Shown: piece after piece, positions 12,905-25,821 of the stretch
Layout of the letters: each line of letters opens with the position of its first letter
How positions within the stretch are numbered: the first letter of the stretch is position 1
DNA from: Tretioscincus oriximinensis
Lineage: Eukaryota; Chordata; Lepidosauria; Squamata; Gymnophthalmidae
DNA: 64,000 nucleotides
NCBI GenBank assembly: GCA_022410635.1
Contig: JAJVDF010000361.1
Coordinates: 451,859-515,858 of the forward strand
Reading direction: 5' to 3'
Program-made: the position numbers and the translations under genes
Notes under the pieces: generated by a model
Seen by the model: the letters and a program-made list of their open reading frames with translations, nothing else
What the model was told of the DNA's origin: nothing
The model's database searches: none

Positions 12905-13100
12905 ACGAGTATAAATAGTTACTAGGATGGATCTTCTGATGCTGCCTCTGGGAAGTAGAAACAGGCAGTATTCCTGAAATACCATTTGAGGGAATCGAGA
13001 ATAGGTGAATATTTTGTCTTCTTCTGCTTCCCGGGTACAATTGGTGGGCCACTGTGTGAGACAGACTGCTGAACTAGCATGGCTCCTTTTATGTTCTTAA
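12905..13100 (+). mobile_element. CR1-type LINE 3' end fragment
   Basis: It starts at TACTAGGATGGATCTTCTGA, runs through GTGGGCCACTGTGTGAGACA and ends in TTATGTTCTTA. This parallels the 3' UTR of the copy at 27,440-27,650. Confidence 0.78.
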
Positions 13101-13890
13101 CTCATGGACCTCCACTTCTGCTTGACTGAAAGCATTACTGAATGTTCTTTTCAGCAACATGTCATATGCGCCTGGTCATGTTATGAAACAGCAGCTGACA
13201 AACAAAGGAAATCACAGTGACAAAATATGTGAGATGCTGCTATCAGAGCCAGAATCATAGAAAGAGTTAATGCTGATTACATATAAGCAAATGTTGATTC
13301 TCTATTTTTACTCCAGTGTTTGGAAATTTAAAGACAAAATCATCGTTAGGTTTTCACAAAATGAGGCATCTGTCACTAGAAAGANAAATAAATGTTTCAG
13401 AAGATGTTTACAGAAATGTAAAAATATTAGATGTCAAGACAGATGTGAACGTATTCAGTAATGCTTCTTGTCTGTCAGTCTTTCTCAGAGCTGAAGATTG
13501 TGTGGTACTCGCATAGCATTAATTCAACTATCTGGTTCTGGTATACCATGTAAACTGCCATGGATCCTGTCTCTTTTTCAGGTCGAAGGAGTGTTGGCCC
13601 AAAAACAATTCCTAAACTCTGAGGTGACATGAGATTCTTATTCTCATTGGCTGCAACCCTGTCGGCAAAATGAAAGAAATTGATTAAGAAACAATAATGA
13701 GTGCAACTTCATTGAACTTAAAGAACCGTAGCGCTACCATTTCACAGTAGGGTTTCAATTGCAAACTAACTCTTGGTTGAATTATTATCATTGAGGATGA
13801 AACAAGGGGGGTAAATGACTATAGGTAAATTGTTAGCACACTTCAAGCTGCAAGACTTCAAGTTTGTAAAAGAAAGTATAATGTAATACC
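13101..13890. other. Intergenic DNA, nothing recognised
   Basis: No gene or repeat that I can support. Confidence 0.45.
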
Positions 13891-13898
13891 ACCTAGGA

Positions 13899-14364
13899 CA
13901 GTGATGGCTAACCTATGACAAAGGTGTGTCAAAGACGTGTCAAAGGTGACATACCAAGACATTTTGGGTGACATGCTGCCCCCCTGATTAAATGAACATT
14001 TAAAAATTAATATTTTAAAAAAATTTAAAAAAATAATCAGTGCATTAAAACCAATTAAAAAACCCGACTGACAGTTGAATTAGTAGCGCTTGCTTGGCCT
14101 TGAAGTGTACGAAATACCAACCTTCAATTGATGATTTAGCAAATGAAATTCAGCAACAAAAAAGTAATTAATGTAAATAATTATTTCTTTTTTCTTCTTT
14201 AACAAATATGTATATCAAAAATAATAACTTTTTTTTACTTGACACCCGCTATAAATATCACAAAATTATGGCTATTTCTAGACGTAATATGGCACCCAAG
14301 TTAAGTTAGGTTTTTTTTTTTAATGAATTTTGACACACTGAGCTCAAAATGTTCACCATCACTG
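13899..14364 (+). mobile_element. hAT-type MITE
   Basis: A 466-bp element that starts CAGTGATGGCTAACC and ends with the complement of CAGTGATGGTGAAC. Flanks ACCTAGGA (13,891-13,898) and ACCTAAGA (14,365-14,372) form a 7/8 target duplication. CA..TG ends and an 8-bp duplication fit the hAT superfamily. There is no transposase frame. The interior is AT-rich with GTGTGTCAAAG and TTTTGACACACTG near the two ends. Confidence 0.82.
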
Positions 14365-14377
14365 ACCTAAGATATTC

Positions 14378-14553
14378 TGACCTGACACTATATAAGATAA
14401 GACACACTTCTTCAACCGGGCCTTTTTGTACTGTTTGTTTTTGTACGATTGTACTGTTTTAAAATGTAAATTTTGTACTTTTTGTTGTTGTTGCCGCCCT
14501 GAGACCTTCGGGTTATGGGGCAGGATATAAATGAAAATAAATAAATAAATATT
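14378..14553 (+). mobile_element. L2-type LINE 3' tail fragment
   Basis: CACTTCTTCAACCGGGCCTT followed by GCCGCCCTGAGACCTTCGGG, GGCAGGATATAAATG and AAATAAATAAAT is the usual end of L2-like elements. The same tail occurs on the CORE SINEs here and at 54,440-54,671. Confidence 0.72.
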
Positions 14554-16329
14554 ATATTATACAGAAATAATTCCTTGGCCTTATCCAACTTTCTCTTCAA
14601 GGCATCTTTATAGTAAGATAATAAACAGAGACAGGAAAACATCAAATATAATAACAATGGTGTACTAATATGTCCGACATGCTTCAGAAATCATTGCTTT
14701 AATTAATTGTACAAAACTGCTGGGTGGACTGGCAATAGTTTACAACAGGACAGACATTTTAGAAACACTGGTAAGCACTGGGCATCCTCACTTTGTTTAC
14801 ATTTCCCTAAAATGGTGATGAACACTGGCCAAAGCACCCCATTTCCACTGTTACTAAAGCATTTCTACAGAAAGAAAACCATACATATTTTTAATGTGGA
14901 CATATAATTGCTGCCTAGATACAACTGTCTATCCCTTCCAAAATCAGGATTTGATCTTCAGCATTTAGTTGGTGGGGATGATGATGATGATGATGATGAT
15001 GATAATTAATAATAGATTAGCAAAATGAAATATGGGAAATGCAAACTGTATTTAGTCACATGTTCCAGATAAATATGAATGTGAAAAAAGAGACTCCATT
15101 ATATACAACCAAGTGATATTGAGCCAAAGTAAATCCATTTATTTCCCCCCACATATGCTAAGCATTCCCACTGATCTTCGCTCAAAATGTGTATTGCATA
15201 TAGACATTGCTTACTTATGCTTCTATATTTGAATATCTCAACACTGTCTGGACAGCATTATTCCAGAATATGGGGGAATATCTAAGCAATATCGGAATGC
15301 AAACATGGTAAGAGCTTCTTGCTATTACATTACTTCTTTCGTCGTACTCTCTTATTCTTTCTAGAGCAACAATGCAAGCCTTTCTTGTCAAGTAACACAA
15401 CAAACAAAATTCAAAGAACAAAAATCTAAAAGGCCATACAATTAACAAGATGCAAAAGAAAGAACACAATACATATGACATTTGGACTCTCTTAAGGGAT
15501 GCACATTTCTGTCTAGAAAATAAAACTACACTTTGGCTGCCTCCAGACAGTAAAATGAAAACATGGGATCAATGGCCTTTTGCTGGCTCTGCCATGTGAC
15601 TGAATAAAATAGAAGGGCAAGTCTATTCCTTTACTCCAATACTAGCACTACTCCCACAACTATGGAGGGTACTTCCAGATATTTTACAATTTTACCTTTG
15701 TACAATGCCTCTTTTTCATCTGGTTGCCCTTGAACATGTGCAGGGGCAATTTTCAACAAGATCCAGAAGTAAGTGTCCAGATAAGGTAAGCCATATTGCT
15801 GTGATTTCCTTTTACCAGAATAGCATCATGCTTGAGTTTCATCTCTGTACCTTGGGACTACGTTATCATTGTCATGGATAAAAGTGGCAATCCCAATACA
15901 GTGATTCAATGATCCTGAGTTTTAGATCCTGTCTGGATGCAGAGAAAATTATATCTTCTCATTCAGAGACTGTAATCAATGAATCACTTTTTGGGTAGCT
16001 CTAGCTGTCTAACACTACCACCCCAACTCTCATAGGCTATCTGAACGCTAGCCTAAATAGTGGCCAGGAAAACAATTTATTGCTCATAAATTGAATAACT
16101 CTTCCAGAAAAACAGTGCATCTCTGATTAAAGAAGGGATGGTTGGTAATGGAGATAATAGGGGAAGAGATGTCTTGCCTAGTCCTGATAAATCAAAATGT
16201 AACTGATGGGATTGCATTCCTTCCAGTCACAAATAACAGGAAGAGTAAAAAGGAAATAGATACTCTACCACAAGATGAAGTATGCATTCTCAATGCAAAT
16301 GGACAAAGAAAGNTGAACTGATTGAGCAT
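14554..16329. other. Intergenic DNA with a GAT microsatellite
   Basis: The only clear landmark is a GAT run at 14,977-15,003. No supported gene. Confidence 0.5.
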
Positions 16330-16456
16330 CAAATTGGATGGGTGCATTGCTTTCCTCTGTTCGGACTGCCCAGGTGCATCTGGTGGGCCTCTGTGTGACA
16401 CAGAATGCTGGACTAGATGGGCTCTGGCCCAATCCAGTATGACTCTTCTTATGTTC
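16330..16456 (+). mobile_element. CR1-type LINE 3' end fragment
   Basis: CTTTCCTCTGTTCGGACTGC, GGTGGGCCTCTGTGTGACAC and the end CTTCTTATGTTC match the terminal part of the copy at 27,137-27,650 almost base for base. Confidence 0.82.
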
Positions 16457-19400
16457 ATATAAGCAATCCAATAATAGTCTGAGCTTCCTTGTAACCTAAA
16501 TTGGACTGTTCTGCTGGGTGCGACGTTAGGGATGCCACACACCCAACATTAAATCAGTAGTAACTGCATTAGCAGAATTGTGGGTTTTTAAATTACGAAA
16601 TCTAAACCCATGCTAACGTTCCAGAAATCAAAATACTTCTAAATATTTTCATACATCCCCCCATATTTTTAAGTAAAGAAAAACATTTATGTAAAGGCAA
16701 CCAAAGTGCAGTTCCAACTTCCCTAACTGAAAGCCATTTAAAAGAAAAGAAAAAGATTTCTACTCCTATATTTTCTTTTTAAAATACAGTATATGTTTCA
16801 GAAGTTTCAGTAAAAGGCAAAGTTAGGCTTCATCATCTGTTCCATGTCTTAGAAAAAGGTCTGTATCATATTAGTGAGAGTGGATGGACAACAAATACTG
16901 TCTTTCAATGGAAATTCACATATAACATTTTCAGAACCCAAAAACTCTTAAGGTATTTTTCTTCCGCTATGTCTTTTCTTTCTTTTTTTAGTCATATATA
17001 AATAGGAAGCATTATTGGACTCCTGTCTTATGCTTGCTGTAGCCTTGTGTCCATTACAAAAAGAAAACAAAAAAACCCCAACAAAAAATAATCAAGCCGC
17101 CACTCCATATGGCACTGATCAGACAGGCTTAATTATTAGTTTCTTAAAATACATCTTTTTTATAAACAAAATGAAGACTTCATAAATTATTTTGCACAGT
17201 ATGGATAATATTAACATTGCTCTACTAATCTGGGCATAGGTTAAGAATGTAACTGATGAGAAAGAATTTGTCTGCACCTGTTACTGTTCATAATAAGCAG
17301 CATGTAAAAAAAAAAGATGCACCACTTTTAGTTGATGAATTCAATACTAATACTTTTATTACATTCAACTGCCCATTCAGAGTTTCAAGTAAAACAGACT
17401 ATGGAGGGTAACAAACCAGGAACAGGCAACCATAACAATTCTCTGATATGTGTAAACACTATTAAATAGCGTTTAACAATGTTACCACCTAGTCAGGGCA
17501 AAATTCTGGTAGCCTCAAGAAAAGTGATCAGAGGGCTTCAATCAAAGAATAATTCTTATGCATGGTCTATGTGTTATCTTCTACACTAAAGGAGCACATT
17601 GTATATTTATGAGGTCAAGGTTGTCTTTTAAAAGGAATTCTAGTAAGTCTTCTGTCCGACGTTATTAGCTCAAAAGTGCTTTAGGATTGCCCCTTGTTTT
17701 CTCGCTGCATCTCTAATGACAAGCAATCTCTAAGCACATGTATAGGGAGGCCTTTTTTTTCTTACTGCCTGTGGCCAAGAACTGAAAAACGGGAGGCGTT
17801 AACAAGAGTTTAGGAAGTGAACATGAGGAGACACCTCATTCCCAACTCATTCTTACTTCAACTTAAGTTATAAAGGCAGCAGTTGTACATATTAAGGTCT
17901 ATGTAAAATTGAGGATAGAAGTTAACATTTTTAATGGCTATCAAAGAGAGGACGTTTCACCAGGTACAATTTCTAATGCCCAGTTTTTCACCCATTAAAG
18001 GTGTAAACGTTTATCCCTGATTTTATCTGGTAACTCTGCTATATGTTGAACACCAGCAAAAGTATGTGCTACCCACTGTATTATACTGTAACATTTATTT
18101 ATTGCTTTATGTTTTCCCTTTTTTATTACTAGGTACATATACAGTGACTAGCTTGCCTGTTATTTTTGAACTGCCTCTCTCCTATATCTGCCAATAACCA
18201 ATACGAGTATTGTGAAAATATTAATAAAATAACAAAAAAGGAGAAGTAATATGCAAAATGCACTGGTTTTCTGCTCTTTATATGTCGACGTGTAAACTTC
18301 CACTTGTTTAATTGTTGGCTTGTTCTGCTTCATTCATTAGGAGATGATGAAATATATTTGATTCCCTGTGTTGCCATGGGCCACACTAACACCTTTTGCT
18401 TTCATTGCCTCCTAAAGACTTCTTATGCTCATGTTTGTTGCCTCTATGAAATTATTTATCTTATCCTTGGCTGTCTTCTCCGACTTTTGCCTTCAATTTT
18501 TCCCATCACTAATGTCCTTCCCAGTGTCTTCTCATTATGTGGCCAAACTATCTGAACTTCAGCTTCCGTGGAAGTATTTGCACTTCCATGAGCAGTCAGA
18601 GTGTATTTCCTTTAATATTGACTTTATTTGTTCTGTTTTTGGTCGAAGGAACTCTCAAAAATCTTCTCCAACAATACAAGTTAAAAACATCAGTTCATCA
18701 ATGTTCTGCCTACCTTATGATCCAACTTTCATAGCCATACATTATTACTAAGTATTATTTCCTTAGCAGGAACACTGCCAATTTTATCACCTTTTATTAT
18801 GACCTTATTGAACAAGTTTCCAATTTTGAAATCAAGCCCAGTCCCAGCATAAACAGAGCTAAGTTATCTATGTGCAAGGAAAAAAGACAGATACTTCTTT
18901 ATGAATTCAACTTTTAAGTTTTCAAATTTATTTCCCTTTTCTAAATTCCAGATTGCCTGAAGCTACCTTTTCTTGCAACATTAAAAAAAGCATTTAAGTA
19001 AAATCTTTGAATCAAAAATTGCAAACACAGAGCACTTTATCACCAGCACAGCACATCCAAAAATGTCTTTGTAAAATAAATCAAATTATATGCATTAATT
19101 GATTCCAGGGAACATCAGTATCTGCAGGTGGAAAATGAATAACAGGATGTTTATTAATGAAGGGCTATTAATCAGAATTGACAATACAAACTCCTGGTTT
19201 CCTTTAATTTCAGTAGTACCTGCAATGGATGTGGATGTATTTCTTTTTGTTTTAAATTCTAATTTATAAGAAAAAAGAAATATTAATGCTTAGGGTTTTA
19301 GCTGGGGATGGAAAGCTGTTTATTTGAACACTGAGAGAATATCCTAAATCCAATTTGACAGGCAATGGCAAAGATGCCAGGGGTAATTAATTAGCACTTA

Positions 19401-20958
19401 ATTTAGACCACAGAACAACAGGATATGGAATTGGTACTCAGTGCCATTTCCCCTTAGGCTCCATCTCATGAGGGTCAAGAGTGTGACTGTTGCACAGAAG
19501 GTCAGTAAATAAATTGGGGAAACACATTGAAACTAGACTTTTCACGATAGATATCCTTCACCCGTGTTATTGCCTCTGGCAACCATTGACAAGAAAAAGA
19601 CTCTGATTGGTGAACAGTGCTGTGCAGGCACATGATTTGAGCAAGGTAAAGTATGGACTCTCATGTCACATTGTGAATCATGCTAGAAGCTTCCTGCAGA
19701 AGGGTCCCCCCCTCGAAATCATCAGTGTTAGAAATAAGCAGCTGGAAAGACTGCAAAAACCTATCTGGATAACAAATTAGTTGACATGTTTGTTAACTAT
19801 AGAAGGTGGAAGGGGGGAGAAAAGGAAGGAAAAGATGCTGGTGGAGACTTGTCCCATTTCACAATTTGGACACTGCTTTTAATTACAGGTATTATTTTCA
19901 AGAGCCACATATACTGTTTCACTCTTAGATCTATAGTTATATTTCACAGACTAATTATAAGGAATTTTTGAGTGGAAACTGAGGATCTAGGTGACGCTTC
20001 AGTTTCAAGGGAACAGAAATCCAGTTTTAGACATTCCCATGCCTTCTCTGGTGAATATGGTTAATTAGTTACGTGTGCTCTAAATCACATGAAAGTATCT
20101 GAAATAATATAAGCTATTCTTTGTGCTCAAATGATTGAAACTACTGAATCCAACAGCAGTCACTTGGGATGTTTCTTCTACCTTTGTACAAATGGGATTG
20201 TTTTCGTAGAAGAACATTGGGGCGGGCAGGGCAAGCATTCCAAACAGATGCTAGAGCTGCATTTTTGTGGTGCCCCAAGGTGGCAATTATATGGTGATAT
20301 TTGATCACCTGATCACTTCAAGTCTGGCTATTTCACAAGTGTGGAATACCATTCGTATGAAATTGGGCCACCATTTTCAGAGTCTATGAATGCCCACTGC
20401 CTCCTCCTAAAATAGTGTACGCAATCGTCTTCCAACAGTTAAGCTTTTACGTTGTAGTGGGAGAAAATGCTTCCAAAGATTCTTTCCCATGCTACTGTAT
20501 TTGAACATACCATGGTATTATGCTACCTTTATGCCCTAGTGGTGTGATTATAGCTTCACAAAAATCATGTGTGGATGTATCTTTGAATGCATCAGGTGAA
20601 AACATCAACTGTGGAAATGTACTCACTGTGCCACCAAGCCATACCATGTAATGAATGTTACTGTGTGAAATTGCTTTGTGCTGCAATATTTAAGTTGGTG
20701 CTACAAGTGTTGTCTTTCCAGATGGTGTCAGCAAGGGAGAGGATGATAACTGTCCTCATGGAGGCTTTTCATGCTGTGTGTGAACAGGGTCATCAAGGGC
20801 ACTTTCCATTTGGCAGTGGGGTAATCAGACGTGATACAAACATTGTGCCCCATAAGGTCTTTCCAAGTGGCCACCTTCAGATGTGTGAATGCAGCTTAAC
20901 TTTTTCTCATACTAATATCTTTGAAATCATCCACTGCTGAGAAAAATGAAGGAGCCAC
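16457..20958. other. Long AT-rich stretch without recognised features
   Basis: About 4.5 kb with no mobile element that I recognise and no credible coding exon. A homeobox-like TAATTAATTAGCACTTAATTTA cluster occurs near 19,384-19,405. Some of this may be conserved noncoding DNA, but nothing in the sequence alone proves it. Confidence 0.45.
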
Positions 20959-20959
20959 T

Positions 20960-21140
20960 TTTGGTTATACCACTATCATGGAAGTTCTGGCAAATGCAAC
21001 CCACCATCCTGATTTTATATATAAACTGCAACCCACCATCCTGGGGACTATAATGGTTAAGTGTACCCTTAACTATTTAGAGAATTACATATAAAGCCAG
21101 GATGGTGGGTTGCAGTTGCTGGAACGTTCATGCTAGTAGT
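20960..21140. repeat. Long imperfect inverted repeat with an extra arm
   Basis: A 20-bp perfect pair, ACTGCAACCCACCATCCTGG at 21,025-21,044 and its complement at 21,097-21,116, is flanked on the left by a second copy of the arm (GCAACCCACCATCCTG at 20,996-21,011). That outer copy pairs with the right arm for much further: left 20,960-21,011 against right about 21,097-21,140, with scattered mismatches. It looks like a fold-back or MITE-type element with one arm partly duplicated. Confidence 0.75.
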
Positions 21141-23002
21141 ATGGCTTATGTAAGCCACTTATAGTTCTGACACTGTTATGCCCTTTGGAGACATTAAGAA
21201 ATGAAGTTATATATTTTCCTCATCTTCTTAATGAACTTTTTACATAATAAGATATTTCACAGGAGATATTTCACAAGAGATATTTCACAAGAGTTACCAT
21301 TACAGAAAAGATCTTAATATCTTCCTTTCTTCACAAGGTTAAGGTTGAAATGATACCATCATGGTGCTGTGAACAGGCTATGTGCTGGATCAGTGTGACA
21401 TCTGCATGGATTCTTCTCAGCGAGCCACCAGTACTGCTGTAAGGGTTTATTGGAAAGAGGGATGGTAGGAAGATCTCTGCTAGCTTTTCATATTGCTTTA
21501 ATTTTGATTGCTATGTCACTGTTCCACAACCCCTGCTTGGCACACTTGTCTGTTGCTGGTGACCCTAGCACATGGTTAAACATAGCAATGGGCTAATATA
21601 ATAGCACTCTTCCCCCACTACACACTCTTTGCCTAGTGTGTAGGACTATTTGGTCATGTTGTTGGGATCTTAAGGCATTGTCAGTTTATTTAGAAAGGCA
21701 TATACAAAGCAGAAAGGGTTAGGAAGGAAAATGAGAGGGGAAAAATACGAAAACCAAAATGCAGTCCTAGTGGGTGGAATACGTAGAGTGACCCAGCATG
21801 TGGGACAGATGAAAAGTTTTGAGGGCAGCTGGATAGAGCATTGGATGTACTTTCACCATAGGAATGGAACCAGGATGGCAGCCAGGCGTGGATCAAGGAT
21901 TATTCATCATATTTATGGTTTTATACAGTGTGGTAATGACTCTTGTTTGAAGGAACAAATATTTTCCACTCGTGTCCCATCTTGATGGTTTTTCATCTAA
22001 CACACTAACTTTAATTATATGATGAATGTAACCTGTATCAAATTATAAATATGTTAACATATTGAATGAGTACAAGAAAAATAAGCACCACATTTTTTTC
22101 TTATGCAATACAGACACAAAAAGGTATAGTTAAAAAAAGGAGAAGAAGAAGAAGTCTGGTTTCTTTGACCACATTGTCATAATATACGTATAGAACTGCT
22201 TATTGAATCCAGGCGGTGTAGGCAACAGGGAGAACCCTGGCTCCATAACACCAAAATGCATGAACCACAACAAAGGGCAGGAAGAGAGCAGATTCTTTCA
22301 TTCCATCTCTCTAAGTATTACCAACACAAGGGTAAAACATTACCTCTGTGAAATATATCTACGTATCCATGCATAAGTTATTAACTAGGATCCCTGAGCA
22401 CTGTTGCTGAAAAATATTAATATATTCAAATTATATTCCAGCTACTGCTAAAAAACAGTAGATCAGACAAATGTATTAAGATCTCTTCAAAGGACCCACT
22501 TTTTAAAATAAAGCCTTCACCTTTTGCTTAAAGTCATGGACCAAATTTTAAGAATATCTAAGGATAAGAGATCTGAAAGGATAGCGTTTCAGTCACAGCT
22601 GGAATACAAAAGGTGAAATACAGACGGTGAAACTTTGAGGCATGCTGGTATTCAAATTATATGAATCTAACTGTTATCTGAAGAAATGGCAAAAGGAGAA
22701 GAGGTGAAGATAGATAAAATTCAACCCTGTTGTCCTTGAACTTTGCTCCAGCACATAGTGCATAAATCCAAATTCAAAGGTACTGCAAGAAAAGGATGGG
22801 AAAATATTTAATTCCTTTGGACGTTCCTTTAATCTTGATGTAAAGATTGCTCTCTTGAGAATCAACAATTAGAGCCCAAAATATGTTGACAGGACATATT
22901 AACCTATAACACAAATGTATTAAAAGTATAAAGTCTCAGTGTAAATATTAACTGGGGACACATAAATGATTTTGACCTAGATTATACATGTTTCAGCAAA
23001 AA
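21141..23002. other. Intergenic DNA, nothing recognised
   Basis: It contains short local triplications of GATATTTCACA at 21,250-21,290. No gene or known repeat seen. Confidence 0.5.
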
Positions 23003-24515
23003 CATAAGAACATAAGCAGAGCCATACTGGATCAGGCCACAGCCCATCTAGTCCAGCACAGAGGCCCACCAGATGCACCTGGGCAGTCTGAACAGAGGAA
23101 AGCAAAATATGCACCTGTTCAGGAGTACTGCCTGTTGCTCTATCCCGGAGGCAACTTCCAGATATCGATCCTAGTACCCATTTAAACCCTTGGTGTCCAT
23201 AAACCTGTCTAGTCCTGTCTTGAAGCTATCGAAGCTGCTAGCTACTACTACCTCTTCAGGAAGTAAACTCCACAGGCTGATGACCCTCTGGGTGAAAAAA
23301 TACTTCCCTTTGTCTGTTCTCACTTTTCTGCCCATCAGTTTTAAGGAGTGCCCTCTGGTCCTAGGGTTGTGTGACAGAGAAAATATTTTTCTCTATTTAC
23401 CCTATCTATCCCTATGCATGATTTTGTACACTTCAATCTGATCACCTCTCAAACGTCGCCTTTCGAGGCTGAAGAGGCCCAGACGTTGCAGTCTGACTTC
23501 ATAAGGCAGATGCTCGAGACCCTTGATCATTCTTGTTGCCCTTTTCTGAACCTTCTCTAGTTCTACAATATCCCTCTTGAGATGTGGTGACCAGAATTGA
23601 ACACAGTATTCCAAATGTGGCCTCACAACAGATTTATAAAGAGGCAAAACAAGATTTGCTGACTTGTTTTCGATTCCTTTCCTAATTATCCCCAACATGG
23701 AATTTGCCTTTTTGCTGCTGCTGCACATTAAATTGACATCTTCATTGTCCACCAACACCCCAAGATCCTTTTCTTGCTTGGTTACAGAAAGCTTGGTTCC
23801 CATCAGGTGATAGGAGTAGTTGGGGTTCTTTGCCTCAATGTGCATGACTTTGCACTTGCTTAAACTGAGGTACAATTGCCAGTTTGATGCACACTCACAC
23901 AATTTCAATAGATCACTCTGAAGCACCTTACAATCATTTTCAGTTTTCACTACCCTGAACATTTTAGTGTCATCAGCAAACTTGGCAACTTCACTATTTA
24001 CCTGAGAATCCAGATCGTTTATGAATATTTTGAAAAGCAAAGGTTCCAGTACGGACCCCTGGGGTACCCCACTTCTTACCTCTTTCCACTCAAGAGAATT
24101 GTTCATTTATTACTACCCTCTGTTTTCTATCTTTTAGCCAGTTTCCAATCCAGGACAAAGTCTGTCCTCTTATACCATGAGTGTGGAGCTTTTTTAGAAG
24201 CCTTTGATGAGGGACTTTATCAAAAGTCTTCTGAAAATCTAGATACACAATATCAACTGGATCCCCTTTATCTACATGTTTGTTATCACTGTCAAAGAAT
24301 TCTAGCAAGTTAGTAAGGCATGATTTACCTTTGCAGAAGCCATGCTGAGTTTGATTCAACAATACATGCTTCTCCATATNTTTAGTAATTTTGTCCTTAA
24401 TTATGGTTTCCAACACTTTACCTGGAACTGATGTTAAACTGACGGGTCTATAATTTCCGGGATCACCCCGGGATCCTTTTTTGAAGATTGGTGTTACATT
24501 AGCTAAACCTACATT
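23003..24515 (-). mobile_element. 5'-truncated CR1-type LINE
   Basis: On the minus strand the element runs from the first RT block (translated TPIFKKGSRGDPGNYRPVSL, near 24,420-24,510) through the RT core and C-terminal region to a 3' UTR that ends near 23,003 at CTTATGTTCT. The 3' UTR matches the copy at 27,137-27,650. The first part of ORF2 (endonuclease) and ORF1 are missing. Confidence 0.92.
23402..24416 (-). pseudogene. CR1-clade LINE reverse transcriptase fragment, frameshifted
   Basis: Two overlapping minus-strand frames make up the RT region of a CR1-type ORF2. The upstream frame (24,416 down to 24,090) has HGFCKGKSCLTNLLEF and YLDFQKTFDKVPH. The downstream frame (24,106 down to 23,402) has GVPQGSVLEPLLF, the catalytic FADD box, and the CR1-typical C-terminal block QKRATRMIKGLEHLPYEVRL. 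A single-base indel near 24,095 separates them, just before the GVPQG block. The frame stops at 23,402, where related copies continue, so the last ~90 residues are lost. There is one unresolved base near 24,380. In an intact element this enzyme would copy element RNA at a nicked target site; this copy is dead. Confidence 0.92.
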
Positions 24516-25742
24516 GTTTATTCAACATTTATGGCTCAGTTTTTCTTAAGTGCAGTTTTCATCTTTTATTGTCTGAGTCTTCCTTAAAACTCCAGAGAAA
24601 ATGTGGAATAGGTGTTTATTGGATCCCAGTTCAGTTCTATAAGAACTATCAGACATATGTGGGGTTTCCTGGCTCCTTATATGCATAGGAACCCCCAGTT
24701 CCTGATATTAAGTCTGGCTGACTATCTGGGATTCTTGCCCCAGGATAGCGACAACAGGAGACCGAAGTACTTCAATAGATGGTAAGAATTGATATGTTTA
24801 GCACTAATGTATTATTGCAGGCACTATTGATGCCATTAAACTTTTATATAAATTTTATGAAAATTATTACACACAGTTGCTTATGCAGTCTTTGGAAACA
24901 GAAGTCACACAGGAGAGGAAAAAATGTTTTTCCTGTGCTGCCACATTAAACTGGTAGTGTGGGTTTAAATCCCGCACTACTAGTTTAAAGACCCTAGCTG
25001 ATTGTGTGGGCCAAGCAGCCAGCAAGGATCATCCTGCTGTGTCCCCCCCCCTTGCTACCGTCTCCCCCAGCACCTTACCTGAGGAAAAGAAGACTCAGCA
25101 GAGATGCAGCAGAAAATAGCCATTGATGGCTTTTTTAAAGGTACTTCATTAAACCCTGATTTTGCACCAGCTTACCCTTGCACAAAAACTGGGTGGGGGC
25201 CCTTTCAGGTGACCCACAAGGCACCCAGGAAGCCCATGGCACTCCCAAGAATCAGCCATTGCCACTAACTACAGAGATTCCAGGAATCTTCTCCCAGTGT
25301 TGTAATTGCTTTTAATAGTAGCAGTGGGGAATGAAAGCAGCAACAGAAAGAAATCCCTGGGTTCTTCATGGACTATGAGACTGCTTGATGCCTCATAGTC
25401 CATGGGCTTCCTGGTACCCAGAATACCACCTCTCTACTCTCAAGCCTCTCATTGGACAGCAGAGGTTGTCCCATGAAAAGATTAAGGCTGCCCATCCAGT
25501 AATCCACCCCAATGGGCAGCAGGGCAACAGCATAGACTGACATGCACTACAGGGGAACCACAGCCAGTGGTGCGTTAACTTAAATTGTGTTTCTTAGCAT
25601 TTGCTTTGATTCTTTGAGGGAATTTACCCCAAACCTCACATGACTGTCGGATTGGCGCAAGGCCACTCCATATTCCACTTGGAATAAATGGAACAGGATT
25701 GTGGCCAGCAATGAATGCCACCACTTTCTTTTTCCCCTTTTA
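24516..25742. other. Intergenic DNA with two short hairpins
   Basis: A hairpin at 24,949-24,987 has arms AAACTGGTAGTGTGGG and CCCGCACTACTAGTTT (14 of 16 pairs). Another at 25,364-25,404 has perfect arms CATGGACTATGAG and CTCATAGTCCATG. These may be parts of fold-back elements. No gene. Confidence 0.55.
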
Positions 25743-25821
25743 GTGAGAACAGGACCAAATGGAGCTCATTTTAAATCCTAGCTAGGTTCAAACCATGACT
25801 GGCCCTTGTGTTCCCAGTTCT
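25743..25821 (+). repeat. 79-bp repeat, uninterrupted copy
   Basis: GTGAGAACAGGACCAAATGG through TGTTCCCAGTTCT is nearly identical to the two flanks of the CR1 insertion at 27,137-27,650 (27,093-27,136 plus 27,651-27,681). It therefore shows what that site looked like before insertion. Confidence 0.85.

Noticed and set aside
21250..21290. CRISPR-like spaced repeats (GATATTTCACA)
   Set aside because: Only three short degenerate units in vertebrate DNA; a local tandem duplication.
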